From positions 587,167-651,166 of the forward strand of contig JAQGDQ010002370.1 of assembly GCA_030141605.1 (NCBI GenBank): a stretch of 64,000 nt of DNA, written 5' to 3'. Under the pieces are notes generated by a model. It saw only the letters and a list, made by a program, of their open reading frames with translations. It did not search any database and was not told where the DNA came from. The stretch comes from Tubiluchus corallicola (taxonomy: Eukaryota; Priapulida; Priapulimorpha; Priapulimorphida; Tubiluchidae). Numbering within the stretch: the first letter of the stretch is position 1; the number at the start of each line of letters is the position of its first letter. Below, in pieces: positions 1 through 13,019 of this stretch. The position numbers were made by a program, and so were the translations under genes.

Positions 1-1232
1 ACTGATATTATTAAAACTAATTGTCTATGCTTTTCCTAAATATTAAAAAAAAAACTTTTTTTTGTGTTGTGAAAGCAGCATCTGTCTCATTTTTAAAGTT
101 GTAATTATTTCTGTAATAACTGTGTGCATACTTTCTCTCTTTAAAGCATTAGAATAAGATACTTAGTATAATGTTATAATGATTTTAATGTAGCTAATAA
201 TACTGATGATACTATTGTAAAAATACATTAATTTTGTAAATTGTCAAGGACTATAAAGTTACTTTTTCCCTAAAACAAATTTAGGTTTATGTCTTATTAT
301 GTCATCTTAATTCTCGTTTTCCCGTCAAAAATCGCCAGTGCCCTACTTGGGCTGCCCTTGTACGTCACTGCATTTGCGCAAATTTAGCACATGCTTTTTG
401 CCGGAAGTGTCCTATTTCGGCTAGTGGGTTACTCGGCGCCCTACAACAGTGAATGCTGACAAGCCAGTAGCATAGCAGACTTTAGCAGTGTCTACTTCTT
501 TGCTGTATTATCGTTGTGTTTGCCTGACTTGGTGACAGTTTTAGAATTTCTCTGCCCAGTAACTACCTAATGATGATGAGCCGCCCAGGTGCTGATCAAA
601 TTTGAGGACCTAACATCAGAGCTGTATTTCGGATTTTTAATAATTCGTTAAACTTAAATTACTAACGCTGTGGTTCTTACTGATATCAGAGCACAGAAGA
701 CTTTTCGCATTCGAAATTTTATTTTAATTTCGCTTGGGACTTGAGCAAACTATACCAAGAAAGAGAAAACACGTCTAAACTCTAGAACAATTGTCTAGGA
801 CTAGGAGCATAATGATAAGATGAAAAAGATTAGGTTAGATAAGGTTGTTAATTTATTGTTTTACATTTTTATATAACATATAAAAATAAATGCACAAAAA
901 TACAAAATTAATAGAGAAAGGGTGGCGAAAAACCAAAGTTAACGAGCCAACGTCAATTGAGAAAGGGAGTGGAAGAAATCGTTAGTTTTGAAAACAATCC
1001 GTTTCTTTGGTGATTTTTGTGCCTTTCACACATCTTTAGGAAAATTTGAGAATACCGTATTTTATGCTTTCAGAGACATGTCTTGCTCTTGCTTGCTTCA
1101 GACAGTTGCAGTCTATCTGAGAAGTTCTTTCACCAGCAAAGTGAAAAGTCAGAGTTTGTTTAGCTACTGATATGCACAATTTGAATGATTTTGTAATTGA
1201 TTACGAAGAAAAAGCCAGTAGATTTAGTGGTC
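1..1232. other. upstream intergenic region and 5' flank of the first C45 gene
   Basis: No coding exon is recognised here. The sequence is AT-rich except for a GC-richer island at about 320-480, which could be the core promoter of the gene starting at 1233 or of a gene to the left of the window. The short reading frame near 988-1170 has no recognisable protein features and is not called. Confidence 0.5.
398..410 (+). promoter_or_regulatory. possible ETS-type promoter site in a GC-rich island
   Basis: The string GCCGGAAGTG at 400-409 matches the consensus of ETS-family sites common in TATA-less animal promoters. It sits in the only GC-rich stretch upstream of the first C45 gene, about 0.8 kb before the proposed ATG. 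Function is inferred from the motif and position only. Confidence 0.3.
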
Positions 1233-4200
1233 ATGTTGTCAGCTCAAGCTTTGTTTCTGCCAGTTCTTCATGCTTCTGGTGGCTATTATGATGTTGGGTT
1301 TGCTATAGTAAGTTTGTCAAGTTCTCTTTAATTGTGTGTAATTTGTAATGACTGTAGTTTCTAGAATTAAAGCTGATGGTTTTTGCCTTGACTGGGAGCT
1401 CATCTAGACCAGAAATACATGAGTTAAACGTGCTTCGTATTTGTGAAAAATTATAGTTCTGACCCAACTAAGATTAACTATTTAACTAATTCATTAATTG
1501 CCAGAATTTTGACTAGCCTTAGCCAAAGGCTGTCATTAATATATTTTCTCACTTTTTACTTGTTATGTAAATCAACTATGTTTATTAATTATGTACCATT
1601 GTTGAGTTATTTTTTAGGAAGTATTTTCAGGGAAAGACGTTCAAGCAACAAATTTCTGATTTCTACAAAGTTAATACGGATATTGACTACTTTCTGAAAT
1701 TTATTGACAGTGACTTGGGGAGGAAGGTGTGTGACCTATTGTGCATTACTGTTTTTAGTATCAAATTATTATTGTAGCTAATTAACTAAGATTTGTTTCA
1801 AATAGTGATGTAAATGAAGATTAATGATTTATTATTTTATTATATTTACTATCTGTAATATCAAATAAGCTAATGGCTTGTTTATGTTTTCTGCTGTGTC
1901 ACGTCACGAGTTAGTGATTAGTCATACCCTCAACAAAAGGATGTTTACAAGATGTTAGCAAATACAATGTCCTTCAAAGCTTATTGTGCATTCTCTAGGT
2001 ATAATGTAATGGTTATTTTGTCAGATAAGCATTATTCGTAGCTAAAATTTCAAACTGATAACATCTTTTTCTCCGCAAACAATTGACTTGTTATTGTAAT
2101 TGATATTCTGGAGTTAAATTGGTTTTGTGGCATGTGAAGTGCTGATATGATCTGGATGGTTAATGTTACAGTTGTAGACTACTTGGTAGTTAGCGAGATT
2201 GTTAATGAAGTTATTGAAGATAGTGAAGATATTGGAACATAGCCATCTTGTGTAGCTGTTGGTGGAACATTATATTTACAGGATTGTTAGGCACATGTTT
2301 ATATGTAATGTAGAAAGCTACTGGTAGGGAGTAACATCTTGTACAGGATACACAGAGGAAGGAAGGATGCTGCTTGATTAAAAAACAACTAGTCTTCATC
2401 GTGTGCCAATCAGAAATAAGCCTGCTTCTACTCATGTTAATTTTGTATTGTCAATGAATAAGTTAAAATTGTTTATTGTTTAGCTATAATTCCATGTTAC
2501 TGTTTGCGTTTCATGGTTATTTTATTATGTCACTTGTTAGGTTGTGGCGTTAGCGTGTAATAAATAGTTAAAACCAAAAATGTGTCATAAAATTTTGTCT
2601 GAACATTTTAGTTAATTAATAAAAATTTTATTCTTGCAATTAGCAGAATACGTTTTATTATACCACAATATTTTCAGAGAAATAGTTTTTTATTTTCATT
2701 TTTATTTATTCAATGAGATATCAAGAATAAATATTTTTATGTAGATGTAGGTATGTAAAATCTATTTCAGTAATGAGTCTGTAAATTTACAGCAGGTGTG
2801 TTTTATTTTTTATAAACAAATAAATTCAGAGTGATATTGCTACTGTAGGAGTTGAGTTAAACATATGGGTTGTTTGTTTTGAAGCAAAGCTACAACTGTG
2901 TGAAACCCTGAATAAAAAGTTTTAGTTTTGACGTAATTGGTGCTAAGTGCTAATAGATTTCCAGTGTCATCCTACGTAGATTACAGTACATGCACATAAT
3001 TTCATTTATAGATATACAGTGAGTTTTTTGATGCAGCAAACGATGCATTTCCGCAGTACGTGGAGGAACTTCAAGGCATTTGTGATGGAAGCGAACAACC
3101 TTTTGAAAAGGTTTGTGTACACTCATTACTCTATATACAGGTACAAGCTTCTGTAAAATACTCCAAGCCCCCATAAAATGGAATCATACTGTTTAGAAAA
3201 ATGTTCATATATATATATATGTGGAAGTGAATAAATTAATATTTAGGAATATACAAGTCGTTTAGTTGTACTTTGGCCATATTAGGATTGAAATATTTTT
3301 TTGAAAGCATGCACTGACTGCTGTTCTCAAAATTGTTGTTTATTCAATGATGAGAAATCAGCTTAGGATAAAGTGTGACTCTAGCGTAGAGTTACTTTGG
3401 TACTTTAATACGGTTAGCAGTTTGCCTCTAAACATTATTATTTTTGCAGATCTTTTTATCTATCATTGATCTGGATATTGACTATGAAAGTATTCCACTT
3501 GACTTGGATAAATCTACAAAGATATCAAAACATGCTCCTGAGAGTCATGGTATAGCTGGTTGTACAGATGTGTACTTGAATAGCCCAGGGCAGGTAAATT
3601 GTAGTATATGTGACTGTGACGTCACAGACGTCCTCGTCCGTATTAAAATTATGCTAAAGTTCATTTTGTACTCCAAATAAAATATTCATTTCTGTTTTAT
3701 GTTTGGGTTGGTTTTCTGCCCATCCTTTAATACCTCTCCCCTTTTCCCTGTTTGATGGCGATCTTCCTGTCACATGTCTTGAATGGTTACAGGATAATTT
3801 TCGCGCTCCTGGAAAAGCATTGAACCGTGATTTTTCCTTATTGCCGCCATTACGGGTTTTTAAGCTGCGTTGGAAGCACACGTTTTGTGGCAGCAAGTTT
3901 GAGATCTCATAACTTTTGAGATCTCATAATGAGTTCGCTAGTTTTGGTGTTCTCAGTGTAATCAAATTTCTCTGAGAGGAAACCAGACGGTTCCTAGGCA
4001 GTGTTACTAGTTTGCAGGAAACTTCGTCGTGTTCGTAATCTGGCCACGTAGATCATGACGGTTGTTGGGTGGAGTTTGGAACTGCCTAAGGAGGTTGCCT
4101 AGTTGAAGACTGGGAACGAGGAACTTTTCTCCTTTCCTCCGTCATTTGCTGACTCCTACAGTATAGGAGTAAACGGAGACGTTTCGAGACCCTGGATCCT

Positions 4201-7200
4201 TGTTTCTAACCCTCTGGTGGTGGAGTCTGCAATGCGTGAGCCCCAGCAGTGTGGTTTCTTGATTCTTGAGATGTGATCCTGGATAACTGGACCCACGGTA
4301 TCACGACCTGAGGCTAGCCCATTGGTACAGCTGCAGCGACAATGGAACTCTTCGGTAATTATCCTCTCCTCTCTTCCTATTATACCTGGGATGGGGTTAA
4401 CTGAATTCTTTCGTTATATGTATGTATGTAAGTGATTTGTAGAAATATTATTTTTGAAATTGCCACTAAATAATTTTTACACGTTTTTTTTATAAAAAAA
4501 GCAATAACGTTTGTTTGTCCTCCTGTTCGTCCTCGTCATTTCTAAGTACAAATTATAATGGCCTAAAATAGCATCAGTTTTAATCAAACTACTAGGACCC
4601 TCGTTAAAAAAGTCTGGATAAAAACCCCTTGCCTTAAAAAATTAGTATTAAAAATTGTTTTTATCCACATGTGATGAACTCTGGCGTGCTCGGATAAAGT
4701 AAAAGGCAACGCCTATTTTGCATTCCTGACAAAACTATTTATTCTTTTATACAATACACCATAGACAGTCAAAAATGGTGCCAGTGGTCGTCACAGTGAC
4801 ATCGTAAATCTTTGAAGGACTGTTCTTGAACAGTGAACATCATTGATACGTATGCATTCTTAACAGCATCCTCTCAACTACCGTAAAGTACTAATAAGCA
4901 ATGAACTTAATGTTTCAGTTATTTATGGTGGACAACAGGGATGTTACCGAAACTGAACTTACAGACCGAAATTTATGAAACATAGATTACCAAAACATTT
5001 TTGCAAAACTAACTACTATTAAAGCTTAAAAAAACTCTAAAATAAATAAAAAAATTTGTTTTTTGTTTGTTTGCTTTCATTTGCTGTGATGCAAAATTAC
5101 TGATGAAAAATTCTAATACAAAAAGGACAAAGATGTTTTATAGTATAGAACCTCAAGTTTGATGGAGTGGCTTACCTTAGAAATGTGTTATAATATCTTT
5201 TTATTTAAGTATCCTTAATGATTAATATTTAAATATCTTAACTTTTCGTTAAAAATAAACAAACTTTAATTTGTAGATATTTCACAAATTATAAAAAAAA
5301 CGTGATTTTGCTAAGTAAATTCAAATGTGGTATTTCGGTTGATTGGGCCTGGAGACCCTAAAACTTTGTAGTCATCAGCACTGAAGACATGCTGCATTGC
5401 CGGTAAAAGCATATCACAAAATGTTATACAAACGAAATTTTTGCTTTATTTGAACTAATTTAGCCAAGATTTTTCAGCAATTTTTCATAACTAGGAGAAA
5501 ACAAAAGATAAATTGGATAAGTACTAGTAAAAGCACAGAAAATGCTATGGAAAATTATCGGAAATTTCCACTACGAAATTTAATAAATTTCGCCGTAATC
5601 GAAACTTATCCGAAAGTGCAATTATCGCTATTTTCATTTCATTTCTGGTGGACAAGTTCTTTGTAGAAATGTGTGAACATCTTCTGTTTCTTGTGTGAAT
5701 ATTAACAAAACTTTGCAATTTTAGAAAAACAAGTGCATTATCCTGTTTGTTTGGCATAGTTTTTTCATGGTTATTTTATACAGAGTCCACACAAATTCTC
5801 TGTATTCCTGCTGGTATTACATTAGATACCGTAATTTATTTTTTAGTAACAGTTATTTGCAAATACGGAAGTGTTGCATATATGGAACATATACAAGAGT
5901 TGCTAACTTAAAATTTTTTTAGCAGTTACGTAAGTCTTACTAATAAAAGCAGCGATTGTTATGAGAGAAGGGAGAAGCATACCTTTTGAACCCTTCTCCA
6001 CGTATGTATATTATATGTTTACAGCTTGGTATGGGTCATACAGAAGATGCATGCTTGGCATTTGAGTACAATTGTGCGGTGGTCCAGGCACATATAATAA
6101 GCTCATCACCAAGGGGAAAGTTTGCTGTGGTTGAAGAAAATTTTACTTCATTTATATATCCTGGATTTCTTCCTGGTTATTGCATGAGCTTCAACAAGTA
6201 TGGAGTTATCTATACCATAAATACGATGGCACCTAAAGGTTTTGCCCGAGGAAAAATTCGTAAGCATCATTTTGCTTGAAAATTGATTTTTATAACTAAA
6301 CATGAGTTGTAATCACTACCTACTTTTAATAAAAATCACTCTGTATCTTTTCAGGCTTATTCTAAAATTTTTTTGTTTCTTTACAGCATCTGTTTTTGTG
6401 ACAAGAGCTCTTCTTGCTGCTAAGTGTATAAACGATGTTGATGTCATTTTAAAGAATACTGCTGTTGCCCGTGGAATTAGGTGAGTTTTAGCTTCTGTAC
6501 TACTGATTTTCTTGATTCTGTGTTATTGGACCGCAAGTAAGCATACAAGAATGACATAAAGCAGACTGAGATTAGACTGAGATTAGAACATGTCAAGTTT
6601 ATTTTGAATTGCAGTAAGTTTCTTCAAAACTTATAAATGACAAATACAAATGGGTAAATATAGAAAGAATTGTTGCAGGACTAGTCAAAGTGGTTTAATA
6701 AAAGGTTTAACATGATTGATAATTAATACATGTTTTACAATGTCATTATTCAGTATATGTAAATAGACAAATACATGCCAAGAAAATGAAAAAAAATTAT
6801 TGTGTTTCCATGGACTTTCCTAGCCAATACTTTTGGGTGTCTTTTTGTCATTCCTTGTAAAACTATTGCAAGTTAGTACTTTTTTACTTTACTTTATTGC
6901 TTAACAGTAAAAACACAAAAGCTAGATAAATAAACTTTTATTAAAGTTGGAAAACCTTTTATTCAGTTTCAAACTGAATATATTCAAACCTTTTGTTCAG
7001 TTTTTTAATAGCGTGAACTGTGAGGTAAATTACTCCAGCTGTACTAAAGTTTCGTACATTTGCATTTTGTCTGTGTATTTCATTCCATGCAAACTCTAAT
7101 GCTACTACTAACAGCATACAGGATCTGCATACTACACTACTTTACTGAACAAGATAGAAACGTCAATATAAGGAGTATAAAAAGTAGGCCTGTAGCTTAG

Positions 7201-10200
7201 TAAACCTTTAAATTGTTTTCCTTGCTTTGCAAGTAATTATTTCACCAATGTAACAAATGAGTTCAGTTTTGTCATTGATTTAACAACTGTTCCTATTTTC
7301 CTGATTAATCATGCAGGATGCTACAGCTTTGAGATTTTTATGTGAGATTGTAACATTACTTAACATAGTTTACATAGTGTGCATGTAGCATGTGTATAAT
7401 ATTTGCTGGAGTGTTTAGTGCAAATATAATATAATTTCATTTGTGAATGTATTGATACAGAGAATGTGTGCCAGGATTATCCTGAATGAGATTTGACAAA
7501 TTTATTTATTTGTAGTCTAAAGCTTGTAACAATGACTATTAGATGTTGCTTTATGTTGTTGGAAAACTAATATACACACAAGTTTAGTTTCTCTTCTCCG
7601 TTTATGTAGTAGTGTTTGCTTGGTCAATTGTATTTGTTTATCTTATTGTACTGGACTGTAAAATCATTCTGCTTATAATGATTCATTGTTACAATTAATA
7701 ACTACTGCTACTGCTCCTGCTGCTGCTGCTACTACTACTTGTACTAAATTCACATTATTATTCACTGTATTGAGTTTGCAAATGGTGATATGCCTTTTTG
7801 GGTTGAAAACTTTTCTTATTTAGACAAGCATTGTTAAACCATGTAACAACTCTTTTTGTGGTACTTATTTGCAGCGTGAATTTGGCAGATTGTGCAAATA
7901 AGAAAATCATCAATTATGAAGTTGCTTATCCCCCTGAAGGTGACAAGAATTCAAGGATTGATATTCAAGTGATAGAAGAACAACCACACAGTGCGACTAG
8001 ATACCACTGCAATACGTAATGAACTTAATCAGTCTTCTAAATTTAGGCTCATGCACATAATTCCATCTTTTTCTGTGCCATGAAGTTTCTGAATTTGGAG
8101 CCCATAAAACAGTATTAGTGATTCCCCATATTGCTGCAAGATGCGTATAATAGAGTATGTGGTATTTGGGGGGGGGGGGAGGTGTTAGTTTTTCGGCATA
8201 TAACATCTAGGCAACAATAAAATTTAATATTATGCTCAATTGTTTATTTCTGTCAATTAGGTTTTCATTAGTTCACTATTTTATTAACTTTTACAATACT
8301 TTTAAAATCATTGCTTCACTTAATTAAACATTTGCAATAATATGGGATGTAACAATTTAAATCACTTACTTAACTGTGCACTGTAATTCAGCATTATGTG
8401 TAGTAGCTTTTAAAATGAACGAAGTAGAAGACACCGCAAGTTTACATGGCATTTTATTAGTGTGTGACAACATTTTATATTACAAATATCAAGTGCATCG
8501 CAAAACAATAAAAAACTAAAATGTGCTTCACATAAAAATTCTTTTACAAGAATTTAATATCACTCAGCTGGTGCAGTAATTTAATGGTATTATAACAACA
8601 GAACATCTTCATTCATTGAGTGCTGTGCTTTAATAATATGCTGTTAGTTCATTAGTTGCTTATACTAGCTGCCAACTTAAAAACAACCAGTTAGATCAGT
8701 TTGTGAGCCAATTAAATGACGCATTGTTATCGATATCAAGATCAATGATTATTGTAAGTGCTTTTGCTATATCTTTTGCAACATGTATGATTATACATGT
8801 CCTCAGCTGCTGTGTTTTTATGCTAACTGCATCATGTTGTAGATATTTCCAGTTTTAATTACATGACTACCCAAACCCCGCAAAAAGAATTTTGCACACA
8901 ACAACTCACACCACACCAATACGCCACACCACTCATAGCACACCACCTGCACCACACCACCCACCATACCACTCACAACACACTACACCAACACTACCCA
9001 CACCACACCGCTCTACACCGTGCCACCCAAATCATTCCATCCACACCACACCAACCCACCATACCAGTCACAACACACCACCCACTTCAATACTACACCA
9101 CACCATGTCACTCAGACAAGACTACACTACACCCACTACACCACTCTATCAACACCACACACATCCTACCACCCCGCCACACCATCCGCGGCACACTCAT
9201 CACACACACCACCAAATCCACCACATCACATGGTGTTCATGATGTTGATGACGACTATGATGACACCAACGATGACGACAGCTACAACACCAACACCAAC
9301 AGCAGAGCATCATGGTGAAACCATGCAAAACATTTTGTATAAAGTTGAAACTGTGTGCCTATAGCAAATGATCAATAATATGCAGTCATTTCACATAGTT
9401 TTGCTAACTGCATCTCATGCAATATTAGGCTAACAGAACTTACTTATAATATGACACAGTAGAATGGCGGGTGAGAACACTGCCCAGAACAGCCTCGAAA
9501 TTTCTGACTCAAAGACAATGGGTGTTCCAAATAGCATGCAGTAAGGGGGGGGGTTAAAAAGGACCTTGAAATAAATACACACTTCCCATTTCATCTATTG
9601 GACATTTCTCCTGGTGAAACCTTCAACATTTTGTAGACTGTTTCGTCCTCTTTCTGCAAGTGTACTTATTTTTTTCAACATACTCAGACAGTTGCACCAA
9701 TTGAATTTTTCCAGAGGCTGTTTAAGCAGCTTTCTGCAAAATTTGCATGGTTGGGTCCGGGAAAATGCCCATCGCTTGGCGCCATGGCCTTCCCGCGAAT
9801 TCTAAATACACCTACTACACCCACCATTGAACTGGCTATAAACTATTACCTGCACCAGTCCCGGTCCATTCTCGTTCTCCAGAAATGAGAGGTATAAGTT
9901 TAGCAAAAAACAGGCATAAAAGGACCATTTTCGAAGTTTTTTGTTCCCTGTTTGTCACGGTGGGCATGATTCGAAAAATAAACCCCACTGAGATGATTCT
10001 AGATTGAGACCTTCGTTTGATATATAGATCATCACAAATGGTGCCATTGTTGGAGCTGTAGCTGCCGCGAATCTTATACATATATATAGTAGTCACCACT
10101 TAATAGACTCATGGTTAATAGACTCAATCACTTAATTGGCTCAAAAACGCCTGGAATGGGCCACTTCTGTTCAAACATACATAAGAACTATTGGTAATTG

Positions 10201-12662
10201 ACTCAAATAACTTCGCTTAATTAACTCAATTATTTTTCCTTCACTTACTTAAAATAAGATATTTGTTTGTGCCCAAACAGCCTTTCCTACTTTTATGTCA
10301 TCTTGACTTCCCTTTTGTCTATTATATATGTGTAAACAAATCCTGTTAAGTACCGTTTTGTTTGTAAACAGGTATGTTTATTATGCGCTAATACGCTGGC
10401 GTAGAGATTTGGCTTTGAATCTGTTACCTGCTCATCCACTGCACTTAACCTCATTACCCAAAGAATTTCTGGAAGCTAAACATTTAATCACTTGCCTAGC
10501 AGTTTCCTTTTGATAATCATAGATGCAGGTACAGTAATCAGCCAGTATTCCTTGTGACTTACAAGAGTAAGCATGCAGCAAACAAAGGAATAGAGTTAAA
10601 AATTTGAAAAATGGAGCATAAACATAAAGATCTAACAGTTAAGGAGAATTTGAAAATTTTAGAGCAGTACGATTTAGAAAACTATACTTTTTAATTTATT
10701 GTTAATTCACTTATATAAATTAATATTTTAAAATATTTTTTTCTAATTTTTAACTGCACAAAGTAATTTAGGCATAACTTCTTTTCTAAAATTAGTTAAA
10801 AGCCTTTGCAGTGCATAGTAAGCTGATGACAGCAGTAATACTATACCCATCAGTTAATGGGTTCAATCGGCAATCACCAGTTAGGCAAAGGACAAGGATT
10901 CCCACACAAGTCTAGGCTGCTAGGCAATGTGATTTGTAGTGCAACACAGAAATGATGTTACGGTATCCTTGCATGGTCGAGTTTTATTGGATCTAACCGC
11001 ACAATTAAGTGTACCTGCAATGGTACAAAAATGTCTAAACAAGTCAGTGCCCAAGTGTCTGGCACCTAATTTTTCCAATGCCCAAATGGCCATGCCTAAA
11101 TGTGCTGTCCGCACATTACAGTGTGTAATTAAGTAGTGTAACTTTGGTGCATATATCTATGTTGCTGACATTCTGTACTAACATCCCTCTGCAATGCTAT
11201 ATGTCAATCAACAGCACGTTACAGTTTGCTGTTTTATCTTTTAACTTATTAATTTTTCGTACTTCTTAATAATTCTTTGAAATCTAAAATGGAAGTTGTT
11301 TTAAAGGTATAGACGAATACGACTTGTAGAAAAGGGTAAGCAGCAGTCATCTAAAATGAGAGCTGCAAAAATCGAAGAGCTTCCTGGGGTGACATCTGTT
11401 GATGACATTAAAGCTATGCTTAGTGATACCTCGCATCTGGACTACCCAATTTTTCGCCATCAACGTCACCATCCGATGAAGTCTGTGACGCTCTGCACTG
11501 GTTTGTTTCTTAATTGTGTATCTTTTTGCTGTTCCGGGGATTTTCAAACCGTTTGTTGAATCTTAATGTGCACGTGCAAAGTGTTTTTCTGAAGTTAAGT
11601 GTCAAGTTGACAATACGATGGAGACATTTCACAACCTTCTGTCACTTACTATTACTTTAGATTTGCTAACATGCCAGAAACAGTTTCCTTATATAAATAA
11701 TTATGATGATAATATGTCATAAAAAGCAGGTAATCTGTAGAATGATTGCATGCAATCCGACAGTCGAATTTAGTGTACTAGCTCAGCATTAAATAAGGAA
11801 GCATACTCAGCACCATGATATAGTTTGTATGGTATCATATAAAATAGCAATTACTTCATTGCTGCAGTCGAATGACATTTTCCCTAATCTGCTATACCTG
11901 CATACTGTGTGCATGTACCAAGTTTTCTCAGTATGGTTTACATAAGGGCTCATGAATCTTAAAGATATGTATAATGTAAATTGTTTAAACAACAAAGGAA
12001 CAGAATTAAAAAACTCCTTGTTCAGAAGATGGGTTGTAGATTATTGCCTTTTTTTAATGTCATCTGACTGATCATGTTCAAAGTCTTAGTTGTATTCTCT
12101 AGTACTTTATTTGCTATATTACGCATGGCTATTTATCTCATTGAAACTATGGCACTTGTGTGTCTAACCTAGAGAAATGATAATGTGTTTGGATTTAACA
12201 CTAGATTTTGGCTTTCAGAGTGCTGTATTAAAAACAGAGAAACGTAGTTCTGCAGCCTGATTTTTACAGTGGAAACATAAAGTACAGTGTAGTGTCTTCA
12301 TTGTTGGTTTAGATCAAACTCTTTTCTAGTTTAAGTGCAAACAGTTATAATACTGGTAATCCATTTTTCTCTTGTAATAGTAGTGTCACACGAAAAAAAT
12401 GGGTGACTATCTGTGTTCTGTTTACAGGCACATGGATGGCCAGAGGCATTTTTTGGGAACTGTCCGTATAGATCACTTGCTGACGGCTGTCGTTAAAAAC
12501 TGTACATATATGTGTTTGTTCATTTAGTGAATCCTGCTGTAGAATGTGTTTGTTCTTGCAGGTATTTTTGATCTAATGAATGGTAAATGGTCTATTTATA
12601 TGGATAAGGCATCTTCCAGTAAAGGACCAGTGGTAGTCTTTGATTTACCCATGGGTAAATGA
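1233..12662 (+). CDS. peptidase C45 / tan-like Ntn-hydrolase, copy 1 (nine exons, about 392 aa)
   Basis: Exons assembled by splice sites and phase: 1233-1307, 1631-1726, 3012-3110, 3450-3593, 6025-6259, 6387-6480, 7875-8015, 11307-11500, 12562-12662. The product matches the C45 family (fungal isopenicillin-N acyltransferase, Drosophila tan N-beta-alanyl-dopamine hydrolase) in length and layout. The autocatalytic Gly-Cys pair lies in GIAGCTD; Cys128 would become the N-terminal nucleophile after self-cleavage, near the position of the tan nucleophile. Downstream follow GHTEDA, the PGFLPGYCMSFNKYGV core and an HHPMKSVT block. Related enzymes hydrolyse or transfer acyl groups on small amides; the substrate here is unknown. 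No signal peptide is evident, so the enzyme is probably intracellular. Oddities are GHTED where copy 2 has GHNED, and a duplicated terminal exon. Exon lengths and phases closely match the copy at 31078-36750, which supports the model. Intron 7 holds most of the transposon load. Confidence 0.85.
3690..4375. other. GC-richer intronic insert of unknown type
   Basis: Within intron 4 of the first C45 gene, this stretch is visibly richer in G and C than its surroundings and has no homologous counterpart in the matching intron of the second C45 gene. It contains a direct repeat of TTGAGATCTCATAA near 3899 and 3916. It could be a decayed retroelement insertion, but I see no recognisable protein or terminal structure. 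Confidence 0.3.
8874..9240 (+). repeat. degenerate CACCA/CACA-rich minisatellite
   Basis: A strand-asymmetric tract made of variants of CACCACAC, CACTCA and ACACCA, almost free of G, lies in intron 7 of the first C45 gene. All three forward frames stay open for long stretches only because of composition (His/Thr/Pro-rich), so no protein is called. Confidence 0.85.
9605..10087 (-). mobile_element. diverged inverted copy of the Helitron-like unit
   Basis: Read on the minus strand, this stretch follows the same order of blocks as the units at 14512-18416: an (AT)n stretch, a block around ACAATGGCACCATTTG, a TTTATTTTTCGAAT block, GGTGGGTGTAGTAGG, TTTAGAATTCGCGGGA and TTTTCCCGGACCCAAC. The CTAG-type 3' end with its hairpin is not present, so the copy is truncated. 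It lies in intron 7 of the first C45 gene and abuts the pogo-like element at 10088. Confidence 0.7.
10088..10925 (+). mobile_element. pogo/Tigger-like DNA transposon, deletion derivative keeping the N-terminus
   Basis: This is homologous, in opposite orientation, to the element at 39596-40541: shared blocks are the left-end region near 10100-10160, GTTAAGTACCGTTTTGTTTG, a TGTCATCTTGA block, and the 3' flank with AATTTAGGCATAACTTC and CCTTTGCAGTGCATAGTAAG. A short frame from ATG at 10611 begins MEHKHKDLTVKENLKILEQY, which resembles the start of the CENP-B-type helix-turn-helix of pogo transposases. It then runs into the 3' untranslated block, so the catalytic region is deleted. The right end is approximate. 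The element is in sense orientation in intron 7 of the host gene. Confidence 0.6.
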
Positions 12663-13019
12663 TCAGGTAACAAATTATTGGGTTGCTTCAGCTCAAAAAG
12701 GCTTCTGATTTGTGGTGACTGTACATCAGCAAATTCAGTAAATATATAGATCACTTGGTGAAGGCTGTCGTAAAAAACTGTACATATATGTGTTTGTTCT
12801 TTTGGTGAATCCTGCTCTAGAATGTGTTTGTTCTTGCAGGTATTTTTGATCTAATGAATGGCACATGGTCTAATTATATGGATAAGTCTTCTACTAGTAA
12901 GATAGTCTTTGATTTACCTGTGTGTAAATGATCAGGTAACAAATTATCGGGCTGCTTCAGTGCAAAAAGGCTTCTGATTTGTGGTGACTGTACATCAGAA
13001 AACTCAGTAAATATATAGG
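12467..13019 (+). repeat. 279-bp tandem duplication containing the terminal exon
   Basis: Two adjacent copies (about 12467-12745 and 12746-13019) begin near AGATCACTTG and end at AATATATAG. Each contains the splice acceptor region, the last C45 exon and about 90 bp of 3' UTR. The copies differ by scattered substitutions and a 9-base deletion. Period was measured from AGATCACTTG at 12470 and 12749. Confidence 0.9.
12840..12931 (+). CDS. second, alternative terminal exon (9b) of the first C45 gene
   Basis: This is a tandem copy of the last coding exon, with its own polypyrimidine/CAG acceptor at 12837-12839 and its own TGA at 12929-12931. It encodes GIFDLMNGTWSNYMDK and then an ending about three residues shorter than exon 9a (12562-12662), because of a 9-base in-frame deletion; the last residues are DLPVCK rather than DLPMGK. 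Entry phase is the same as 9a, so either exon could complete the 11307-11500 exon. Both frames are intact, so it may be a real mutually exclusive 3' exon or a recent copy not yet degraded. Confidence 0.6.

Noticed and set aside
3654-3912. Two overlapping frames on opposite strands near 3.7-3.9 kb
   Set aside because: Short, intronic and mutually overlapping; neither has recognisable protein features.
8863-9364. Overlapping His/Thr/Pro-rich frames of 114-151 codons
   Set aside because: All three frames are open because the tract lacks G and stop-forming combinations; this is a minisatellite in an intron.
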